64,000 nucleotides of DNA from assembly GCF_905147365.1 (NCBI RefSeq), contig NC_056418.1:8555262-8619261 (forward strand), read 5' to 3'. This document shows, one piece after another, positions 33,901-45,900 of this stretch. Position 1 is the stretch's first letter. Each line of letters opens with the position of its first letter. The position numbers and the translations under genes were made by a program. This DNA is from Aricia agestis (taxonomy: Eukaryota > Arthropoda > Insecta > Lepidoptera > Lycaenidae). The notes under the pieces are model-generated. The model had not been told where the DNA came from. It ran no database searches and saw nothing but the letters and a program-made list of their open reading frames with translations.

Positions 33901-36900
33901 GTCAGTACTTTATATTATATACAGTGACGTAACCTTAAACCTATCAATGATAAATAGTTTATGGGTAAAGTTGTGTAATTGGGGAGCTAAATAAGCTTTA
34001 TAATTTGGCATAAAATATAAAGTTTAATTTTAAAAAATGAAATATTATGTGCACACTGTACAGCTGTTTTGATTGAAGGGGTGCCAGGGTTTTTTTTATA
34101 AAAGCTTTTGACACCAATTTTGTTGACATCGCGCGCTATAAACTGAAGTCCACGCGGACGAAGTCGCGGGCAACAGCTAGTTTACTATATAGGGGGTTTC
34201 GGGGGCGATAAATCGATCTAGCTAGGAATCATTGTTAGAAAATGTCATTTTAGTCGTGTTTTATCGAATACCGAGCAAAGCTCGGTCAAATAGCTAGTAT
34301 TTATAATATGCAGAAGGCTGTAGATTAAAAGCCACATTCATGCGAGAAGCTTAACGATGCAAGTAAAGAGCACACGTCTATTGTCCACGAGCGACAAAAA
34401 GCTCTGACACATAACCACAATACTTATGCATACAGTAGCGTCGCCTAATGGGTGAACATGAGTTTCTTTGGGAGTTAAGACAGCTATGTTAACGCAACAA
34501 AATAGATTGTGGAATGTATGGAAACTGTTAAAATTTTTATACTTAATAGTTTCGATAAACATTATAGACATAATATTGAAATTCTAGGAAAAAAAACGCT
34601 TAAGTCAACCCCCATTAGTTCTTGAAACCAAGTTCGTGCCATAAAGAGGCAAGAAGTATGCGCGCCCGACGCGATTCTGCATGAAATTGCACTTGTGTGT
34701 GCGTGCGAGTATTAAGATGGTCTACTGTTTATTTATACTATGGTTTAGCTCCACAGCCTACTATGTACGTGGAGCATTGTGTTCAGACAAGGTGAGGATC
34801 GTGCATTTTATATCGCATAGAACAAAGACCTAAATAAATGAACATTCATCTGTATTTTGCGCCCAGAAAAGAGCAGAATAAAAGATGGTTGTACTTTAAT
34901 CTTACGTTAATGCAACTTCGATGAGTTTAAGATAAAGTCTCAATGTAATTACCTCTATTATGTATATTTCATATTGGTATTCTCTAATTTTTTAAACGCG
35001 TCCTGCAACTCCGTATTGTTCAAAACTACGTGACGGAGTTTGGCGTATACGACAATCATAGTTATTAGTTATATTTAGTAACTGATAAAAGATTTAACAA
35101 CAGCTGCCGCACGTGATGAATATTAAAGGTGTACCAGGATCTGATGGCAAATTTTGATGGCAGATTTTCAAAAAATATCCTTGATCATTGGATCAATTTT
35201 TATATAATGCATGTTTCACACACAGAATCAGCCGCTATAAGAAAAAAAAAAGGATCAAAATGATTTATTCCAAAAAGTGAGAAAAGAAATTGACTAGCAA
35301 TACCGGGGGGTATTGCTAGTCAATTTCTATTCTCACTTTTTGCCATCAGATTCTGGTAGACCTATAATATTATTACAATGAAGATTTTGACATAAGCCCC
35401 AAATTACCTTAATTGTCAAACTCTTACCCCCGGTTTCTGAAAGGTCTGTCAAATCTCTGATCAACTAACACTGCTGTTAATTAAGCATGGCTGTCCAATC
35501 AGTTTGAGTTTCTGATACATTGATCAGCCGAAAATTAACTAATCTATGATCATTTTTAATTTGACTAGCGATTTGTTTGTTTTCGTTCATTGCTTCACTA
35601 TTAACTATCAAAAATGCAAATTAAATGTGAAAAGAAGGAATCGCAGACTAATGACAGTCTGCGATTCCTTCTTTTCTTTCAAAAATGTTCTGGGAATTTC
35701 AAATCTGGTACTTTTTGAAACATTGATCAGACGAAAATTAACTAATCTGGTGATCATTTTGATTTGACATGCGATTTTTTTATTTTCGTTCATTTGTCAG
35801 AATTCCGAATTTCAATTTTTCAGACGCTATCGAATCCTAAATTCTTCTTCATTATAGAAATGAAATTGATTATAATATACATTTTTTGCAAATAAAACGA
35901 GTACTGCAAATAAACAGTTTATTTGCATAATCGACGTATTTCTTACGAATTTTTATTAAAACTTCATAATTAATGTGTTTACGAACCTTATAGTAACGTA
36001 GTTTCAAAGGGAAAATGTAGATTCACATAAAAAATAAATTGAATTTATAAGTTAATTCACCCACAACTACCGATTAGTTGACACAGCTTTTGACAAAACT
36101 TTAATCTATGATCACGGCTTGACAAGCGTTTCGGAAACCCAAAATGGCTGTTGACATATCGTTCTCGAGTCAAATTGAACAGCTACCGTCAACTGACGCG
36201 CTGAATTAAAGTAACTAACCGTGCTTCTAGCAACCCAATTGTTACTTGACAAGAGATTTAACAGGCGATTAGTTAATTTTAGTGTTGATCAGCCTTTCAG
36301 AAACCGGGTGTTAATTAATTACAGTTAAGTAATTAATATTCATCTGTGAGTGCGGCAATTAGTAACTGATCAAAGCTTTATTATATTGTAGATTTGTAGA
36401 GTCACTTATTTTTAATTGTCATAACTCACAGTCATGTACATATTATGTAGTAAATAGTAGTAAATGGCGAGTGGTCATGTATTGTAGAATCACTAATGTT
36501 TAATCGACACCACTTTGGTCAAAGACTGCATAAGAGTATTTAGAAGTATTCTCATGGTACTATAGTCGCGTAATGTCCTGACTACACAATAGTTATTAGT
36601 CGCCTAGATCATTTCTTTTGGAATAATTTATCCAATCAGCGCATGTACCTGTTTGTAACTTTCTAAGAGCGACATGTTTTGCGTGGGCGAAGTTTGATAC
36701 AATGTCGTAACTCCGATTATTCAACACTTATCAGATGCTATCGACTGATCTATTGAGATTCGTGAGTGGTGTAACCGTAATGGAACTGAGGCACTACACG
36801 TTCTCTGAGACAGGGTTTTCCAAAGTTTTCTTGGCTTAAGGGCTCTGCCCATTCCCGCAACAAGAATGATGCTACTTGAAGTTATCTATTAATACCAAGA

Positions 36901-39900
36901 TATTTGGTAACAAGATATTGGATAGATCATACAATGTGTCATCATAGTTACAATGTGTCAATGTGAATACAAATATTTGGTATTAGCGGCTTTAGTCTTT
37001 ACAGTTGAGCCAAAATTGTTATCATGAATATCAAGGTGTCTTCGAAGAATATATCTTGCGTACGCGATCGCAATAACTTGTATTCCTGTCATCACAGGCT
37101 AATGTAAAGACTATAGTTGCAAAACTTCTGAAAAATTCCGAATAATTCCGGAATACTTCTGGGAAAGTTTCTTTAAATTTGAATTATTCAAAATGAATTT
37201 AATAAAAAAAATAATATGAATATTTATTTATGCTGAAAAATCGAATTTTGCATCAATCATCGATCGCCGCCGCGCATAGAGCGTCGCCCGCCGGCCGCTA
37301 TCACCGCTTCGCACGCGCCGACTGCCACGGCGAAATATTCGACGGAAACATTCGATTGCGGGGTACGAATCTTTCCGCGGGGTGAGGGAAAACTTCTCCG
37401 GGGAGCATCTCCCTTCCGCACCGCCGTCGCCCGCTCGTACGGGCGAGCGAGTCGTGCGAGCGGGCGACGGCGGCGCGGAAGGGAGATGCTCCCCGGAGAA
37501 GTTTTCCCTCACCTATAGGTTTAATATTATAAATGCGAAAGTGCGTCTGTTTGCCTGTCTGTCTGTTATCTCTTCACGCTCGAACCGCTGAACCGATTTT
37601 GCTGAAAATTTACATGGAAATACTTTGAGTTCCGAGAAAGGACATAGGATAGTTTTTATCCCGGAAAAATGTACGGTTCCGGCGCGATAAACGAATTTTG
37701 GCGCAACGGAGTTGCGGGCGTCATCTAGTTTTATTATAAATTAGTAATGGCCAATGGGATTGATTAATCTATACTTACCTACTTATATCCATACTATCCA
37801 TACTAATATATCCTATTGTAAGTAAATCAGAATAAAAACCATAAAAAATAAACGAACTCATATGATTAGGTATTATCATATACGTGGGAGAGCCATGCTT
37901 CGGCACGAATGGGCCGACTCGACCGGAGAAATACCACGTTCTCACAGAAAACCGGCGTGAAACAGTGCTAGCGCTGTGTTTCGCCGAGTGAGTGAGTTTA
38001 CCGGAGGCCCAATCCCCTACCCTATTCCCTCCCCTGCCCTTCCCTACTCCCTTCCCATCCCTACCCTCCACTATTACCCTATTCCCTCTTAAAAGGCCGG
38101 CAACGCACCTGCAGCTCTTCTGATGCTGCAAGTGTCCATGGGCGACGGAAGTTGCTTTCCATCAGGTGACCCGTTTGCTCGTTTGCCCCCTTATTTCATA
38201 AAGAAAAAAAAAATCCAAGAAAAGTAACAAGCCGTTACCAGCCGCTATTTATCGCTAGTAATGATAATAAGCCAAAAAAAGCCGTTTCTCGCCGCTTGGC
38301 TTATAAAGTTAGTAACCGGCATCACATATTTTTAGATACACAACTAAAGATAAATAGTTTACAACTTCCAAGCGCAATTTTCTTCGTTTTATTTGACAGT
38401 TGAAATATTCCCAAAGTTTCGGAATATTTCGGAATACTTCCGAAGTATTCGACGGGAATAATTCGGAATCTTTCCCGCCAGCATCTATAATGATAATAAG
38501 CCAAAAAAGCCGTTTCTCGCCGCTTGGCTAATAATGTTAGTAACCGGCATCACATATTCTTAGATACGCAACTAAAGATAAATAATTTACAGCTTCCAAG
38601 CGCAATTTTCCTTGTTTTTTTTGACAGTTGAAATATTCCCAAAGTTTCGGAATATTTCGGAATACTTCCGAAGTATTCGACGGGAATAATTCGGAATCTT
38701 TCCCGCCAGCATCTATAGTAAAGACTTAATGGATCGCACATATTCATTATTGTTAAAGTGGTCAACAAGGAATGAGCTCTGACTTGGGAACAAGCAGGTA
38801 GTAGATCCATAAATGTATTCGTATTTGTCTGTTTTTCCACTATGTAAAAAGTTTAGGAACCCCTGCTCCAAGCACAACTCACAAGCACCTCACTGTATTG
38901 CTTTCGTGCAATCTATTTTGCATCACCCGCGGGGAGAGCATACTTGATTTATATTGTTTGTACCTTGTTTTATTTAGCCTTATCTTTCGATGAAACTATG
39001 ACAGACAAGTTTTAGTCCGATTCATTTAATCCAGTTCTCAAGGACAGCGTGAATCCAGCATCTGCCCAGTTTTTGAGGATATTTACAGGAGTTTATTTTA
39101 GCTTTGTTGATTGGTTATGGAGTTCAGCTATCAACAATAAAAAACTCTAGTAAACAAATAAATTAAAAAAAAAAACCTTTACAAAACTGGACATTCATCA
39201 ATCTCCAAGCGGCACCCTACTGCCGCATAACAATTAAAAATCTATTCATTCCCACGATCGAGGTATAAATGGTAAATTAGACCAAGATAAAGCAGAAATA
39301 ATAAAGGAGCTACATAGAACTTACATTAATATTTAATTCACTCTTTGATTCCTAACATTTTTATTGAACCTTACTAGTCAAGATACAGTATGCACTTCCG
39401 TCTCAGTATTATTAGGTGCTCCGTCTTACCACGTAGATAGAGCACTTAACAACGACATACAGCATTTAATCAACTTTTATGTCCACGTTTCCGCGTTTCC
39501 TTTTATATTCGCATGTCATTTGTTTTGGCACTTTTACTTTTCGCTTTGTGCCCGCCGCTCATGTTCTAGATCAGTGGTTCCTAAACCTTATCTACAAGGG
39601 ACTGTTTGGAAACTGTTTTGATATCACATTGCTGGCAAGGATTTTAATTTCGTTGGCACCTTGGACTGGTTCTCAAAAGTTTTTTTTAAGTAGGAATAGT
39701 TTTGCGGACCATTTGGGATGCTTCCAGAATCCAGAGACCACTAGTGGTTGGCAGTTAGTATTTTTATTTCGTTGGGCAAGCGTCGAGAGACGAGAGGGAT
39801 TTATAGACTAATCTAGCTTTTTGTTAGAATGGCTCTGCGGACTTGGCATACTCCCAGAGACCCATAAGGGCTAATAACAACAGCTTTTCTACATGGTATT

Positions 39901-42900
39901 TCTTTAACATTCTCACAGATTTGTACACAATAATCTCCCAAGAGCATGCGCCACAGGGAAAGTGGTTTGTCCCAGGCCCGGGAACCACTTGTTTACTTTC
40001 ACACCACATTTCTAGCGATACAATTCCGATTGAAATACGATTTGTCTGATCTAACAAAGGCAGACATTGGTGATGTATCTCTGGTTTTACAATTCATCTT
40101 CTTTCATCTTTTTATATATAAAACTTAAGGGTGACTGACTGACTGATTGACATAGTAATCTATCAACGTACAGCCCAAACCACTGGACGGATCGGGCTGA
40201 AATTTGGCATGCAGGTAGATGTTATGACGTAGGCATCCGCTAAGATTTAAGAAAGGATTTTGATCAATTCCAACTCCAAGGGGTTAAAATAGGGGATGAA
40301 AGTTTGCATATAATAACCCTTCTTAACGCGAGCGTAGCCGCGGGCAAAAGCTCGTCCATAATAATATTAACAACTCGGTCATTAGTCAATATGCCATCAT
40401 CAAAAAAGGTTTGTCTCTGTAGAGTGTAGACTGATGATATGACATCATTTCAGTCCGTCATACGACGCGGCCTTTGTTATTGTATAACGGCTATAACCAA
40501 AGGGGTGGCAATGAGTACCTACCTGTAGACATCTGCTTAAATCGTCACGTTGTTTTAAGATTGTGACTACTGGCTACTCGTATATTAAAATACTTACTTT
40601 GACCTAGACTGGTACAAGCGGACCTCAACTCAGAGGTGACTAATGTTATAAAGTCTGGTGTCCATTTTTCATATTTAAGTATGTATAAGACTTTAAACAA
40701 TAAGTAAAGACAAATGTTTTCCATCGCTTTTTCTGGAAAATATCATGTCACGATTAAAAATCTTTGCGTTATTCCATAAAGCTAATGGAAAAGTTTACCG
40801 ACTCCCACACGTGCGAGTAGGAGGTTGCGTGCTTCCAGAGGAATTTATACACGAGATAAATATAATGTAAGCTTAGGTTGTATTTCGTGTGGAATTTCTT
40901 CGCACGGATAAATTATGTAAAAGAACCCATTCAGTCCGTAAAATAGGAATAAATGGCGTGTCTTATACTTTATACAACAACCGCTTTTCTTGGTATCAGC
41001 AGTCAGCACAGATTACTTAACAGTTACTAAGCTCGTAAGCAAGTGGCAACGGCTACAATATGCCCACAAAATTTAGTATAGGTAATAAAGAAAAAAAAAT
41101 AAAGAAAAAATCATATATTTTTTCTTTTTTCTTTAAACGCAGTCCTAGCAAAACACAATCTCTGTTTTATGAGCAAATTGCAACGACATCAGTACAAAGT
41201 AGTTAGCTGTTAGATAGTAACATGTGACCTCTTTTCAGTCGTTTGTGGGTTAGCTCTTTTTGCAGATGACCGACTTTCTGTCCGTGCGCTGATCAAAAAC
41301 TGCCGGAGGGTATTTACTGGGTAAAAAGCTGCTATGTCCCAAGACTCCCGAGTATTTTATTGTCTGTGAAAATGAAACATGCGTACCCTTGGTTGAGCCA
41401 GTTGAGCGTTAAAAGTTAAAACTGAAAAATATAAAATTTACTTGTCATGATAATGATTGAAAATAGGTAGAAAAATAATCTAGAATCTAGATTATAAAAT
41501 GCGACTAACTTAAAATTTGAATGGTGTAAAACCATCATCGGGACAGTACTCAGTTTTTCCGTAATTCGGGAACAAACGTATAAAAATTTACATTTGAGTA
41601 AGGCCTAAGTCAACAGTAGTATTTTTTACTACACTTGATAAGAAGACATTTTCCGGTAGAACACGTGGTAGGTACTGTTAGTCGAAGTTTATCAGTACAC
41701 ACTACAATGTTTTCACTTGTCGATAAGAAGCGGTCGTCCCACGCGGTACAATGGTAATAGTAATTGTCTGAGATCGATTTTCACTTGCTCTTGCTCAACT
41801 TGTTTTTAGGCGCCAGACGCCAGAACAATTTGTAAGATAGAGCACCATGAAAAGTGAATTTGGTTTGCAGAATTGGTTTTGTTGTAGGCGTATTTTGATG
41901 AAAGATTACAGTGCCTGCATGATTTGGCTTAATAGAAAGATTTTTTTTTAATGTAGAAAAGGCAAAGTGACATAATGTACACTTTACATTTCTATTGTGA
42001 TTATGCTGATTATTATTATTTATTACATTAGATGCAAAACCATATTATCGTCGATATAAAAGTTATGCCTACCAGACATTTTCCACAAGATTTGGGGCAT
42101 ACTTTATTTTATTCCTTTTTGCTACAAAATTATTTAAATTACTTATTATATTCTTTTGTCTGTAGCAAGGAAGGTCGTTTGAAACTTTTTAACACATGAG
42201 ATGTTAACATGACGCCTTGTTTAAATTAGTAGGTACAACAATTAAATGTCAACTCCACTTACTAGGTACTTAGCTTTCTACTGTCTCGCCCTTTGTAAGA
42301 CCCTAAGGACACAACTTACTAAAAGGAGGATGTTGGATTGGATACATTCTGGATATGTCAACTGTAATAAATATAATCTATATTCTACAATATGTAGATA
42401 CCCATTATCCGCAATAGTTAAAATACAGTAGACTACCTTGTGTTTAAAATTTTTCAAATTAAAAAATCATCAATTTTTTATTTGATGTAAATCCATTCTG
42501 GCAAACCCTTCATTCTTCAATGCCGCCGCATACGGTAAAAAATAAAAATCCTTGTTACTTATAACTTGAGCAACGTCGGAATTACATGCTAATGAGTTTC
42601 GATTAAATTATGGCCTTTTTATTCATATTAAACTAACACGTAAAGAGGATAAAGTAAAACCGTAAGTTGCTCGTAGTTTTCCGTATTTGACTGATATCCA
42701 CGAGTACGTCATAGCCCATAGCTCACGCCTCACACATAGGGTTAACGATAGCGCAATTCTGTCCAAGTTTTTTTACTTACCTTTATCTATTCACTAGCGT
42801 TTTTGATTGGCTAACGGCAAAAAATATTAACTAATCAACAACTCTGTTGACTAACTCCTATCAAGAAACTTAAGGTGCCTCTTCACGATGGTCCATGCTG

Positions 42901-45900
42901 GCCCACTACAAGACATCGCCATTGTGATTTGTGTAGACGGGCCGGGGTAATGGTGCATGATGGCGGACGATGATCAGTGGATTGCGAGGCAGTAATAAGC
43001 CATGCGCCATTGTGTTTAACACCAAGTGATCGTAGTCTACAGTTCACGAGGGCCTGCAGTGGGCCATTGTGTACTGGGGGCTGTAGAAACTCAGGATTAC
43101 AGAAGTATTCTGGGCATTTATTTAGCTTTTATCAACTTAGCATTTTTTTTTCATAGCTACTTGTAATTTTAATTATGATAGGTTTATTAAGCGCTTCCAC
43201 TAAATAATGTGATCGCCACATGCAAATTAAATGATTCTAACGTTTCTATGCGAGGGTTTTCCGTCAGGTGCCAGCCCTGGCCATACGGGCGATAAGTGTC
43301 CAAGGGCGTCTAATTTAATCTATTTGGGCCAAGTTCAATGCGTAGATAGTCCAAAATCCCTTACCAATAAACTATAGTGATTCACCAAAAAAAAATCCGT
43401 ACTAGTCTTATGAATATATACATATAGGGATTTGTCTGTCTTATCTATCAGTTTGTGTGTTACATCTTCACCGGCTGAAGCAATTGTTATGTATTGAGTC
43501 AAGGAAATAAACGGAGTTGAGTGCAAATATATTTTTAACTGAAAAAATGTATAGTTCCTGTGATTTGGGAATAATTTGTAGACATTAGAAGTTTGTATTT
43601 AAACTTTTAAGTTTTAACCCTACGAGTGTATTGGTTGTAACTGCTGACACAGAATCTATATATTAATACGTGAGCCAAAAACTTTGTATCCCTTTTGACG
43701 AAAAATGGGGAAACGTAGGTGAATGAAATTTTGCACAGTTATAGTTTATATGGTGAAGTAGTGCATCGAGCTAATATTATTTTGAAATTATGCTTTTATC
43801 ATACATTTTTTTCACAAATAAAACATTACACACACTACAACACACACACCAGGAAAATGACAGATTTTTCAGTGACAAGCCTATACATACGAATTATACT
43901 CTTTTATTTGTGGTTGAAGTCTGTTGACAACAAGGTGACATATTGAAAATGGAATAGTTTTTTTATTGAATCTGAGATACTATTAGACAATGCTTACACG
44001 GCCAGTCTGAGATCAGCTGAGTCCCAGAGACAAGAATTGAAAAATATATGATAGAGTCCTAATGTCGTTGAACTAAGGTCGAATTTCGACCATTGGGCGA
44101 TCTCTAGTAGATAATATTACATGCTGATTAAATACAAGTAGGTAACACAAAAGTTTGTTTATAATGTTGACGTGATATGGCAAAAAGTATATGTCCGCAT
44201 ATCATGTGCTCATAAGCAGACAGGTTAATATGTTAACGATGCTATCATTGTAATGTTCATCGAACAAGACGAGATATTTTTCATTCGGCTCACTAGTCAT
44301 GACTCATGTCTAATTTAATAAGCATAATTATTATTAAGGAATTTAAATAAAATCCAGCCGGGAGTGTGATGAGAAAGTATTGTTACGTGCTAGTCTTCAT
44401 AAGAGTCAGCAGGTCTTTCTCTCCAAATCCTTCGAACCCTAGCACGTAACAACTTGTGTCAGAAGTGGGATTTATGCTGTCCGAGTTCCCCGAGTGGTTC
44501 CGCTGATTGACGCTAGATGGCACTGTGTGTCCGTATCCGTAACATATCTTTCAAACAAACCAAACTAGACCAAAATTGGCTCACCGGTTTGGATGCTACG
44601 ATGCAACAGGCAGTAACACAGACAGACACGTAAAACTCATAACATAAAAAGGGGTTAAAAACAGAACATAATATTAGGACGTTTTAATGAGCAGTTTTCT
44701 AGTATAGTTTCTCTCAATTTGCCTTTAAGATGCCACTCCTACTAACCAAAATATGGACTACATTTCCGTATCGTTATGTAAGCTGGGTAACATGTTAGTT
44801 GCTTCAAAACTTATCAATCATCACGAATGATATTGATTTTAATAACATGTTTGATGATTTCTCGGCTTGGCCGCGAGCGATCGAACATGTTGCTTATTGA
44901 TAGAATAACTATAGTTTGAAAGATACTAAAGACTATTATATTAGCAAGAAATAAGCTTGACTAAAGTTCTCGTTTCTTGTTTTCTTGGAAAAAGCATGAA
45001 TCTGAACTTTCAAACGCGGGATTTTTCATATGACTCGTAAATCGATTTTTATGATAACTAACCTAACCTAACCTAACTTCACTTCACCCTATGCGTTATT
45101 TAAGGAATTTGGATGAAACATAAGTGTGATAAACCAATGTTTAACAGCCTCCTATAGGTCACCAATGTCCGGTTTCTAAAGTTTTTGACAGGAGTTTTTA
45201 AGTATTCAACAGAGTTGTTGATTAGTTTACCTTTTGACGTCAGCCAATCAAAAGCATAGAGCTTTTGATTGGAATGAAATAGCTGTAAAAGATCATAAAA
45301 TAGTTCAAGTACATGTAGCGGAGTCCAAAGTCCAGACACCGGAGATGGCACTAGATTTAAACTTGTTTACAGTATGTTTACACGCTGGACATCTTTACAT
45401 TGATACCGTGCTGATTTAGCACTTGAATCTAGTGATTCTGGCGCTGTATTGTAAAATGATGTAGGTCCATACTAATATTATAAAATATGTGAAAGTCTGT
45501 TAACTCTTCACGCCCAAATAGCTGTACCTACCGATTTTGCTTAAATGTATGGAGATACTTTGAGTTGTAGGAAAGGGCATAACATGATACTTTTATCCTG
45601 AAAATGTACGGTTAGCGAGCAATAAACGTATTTTGGCGCAACGGAGTTGCGGGCGTCATCTAGTTAAAAAAGTAATTAATTAGCACCATTATTGAAAAAT
45701 CCTAAAATCTCCATTGCTGGTTTAATCCGTACTATGAAACATACTAATTTTATATTTTTTTAAACTTCAGAAATAAAGCGATCGCCGACTACTTGGGCAG
45801 CAATGGGTACAACGACGCGCTGGAGGCGTTCAAAAAGGAAGCGGAAATGACCGGCGAAATGGACCGCAAGTTTGGCGGCCTCCTCGAAAAGAAGTGGACG

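Noticed and set aside
37228..37591. Two open frames with the same N-terminus on opposite strands
   Set aside because: They are mirror products of the GC-rich hairpin, not proteins.
38322..38840. Two minus-strand frames with the same ending
   Set aside because: They are the same sequence twice, from the 228 bp tandem duplication.
39479..39811. 110-codon open frame
   Set aside because: AT-rich, overlaps hAT-type end sequence, no similarity recognised, no splice context.
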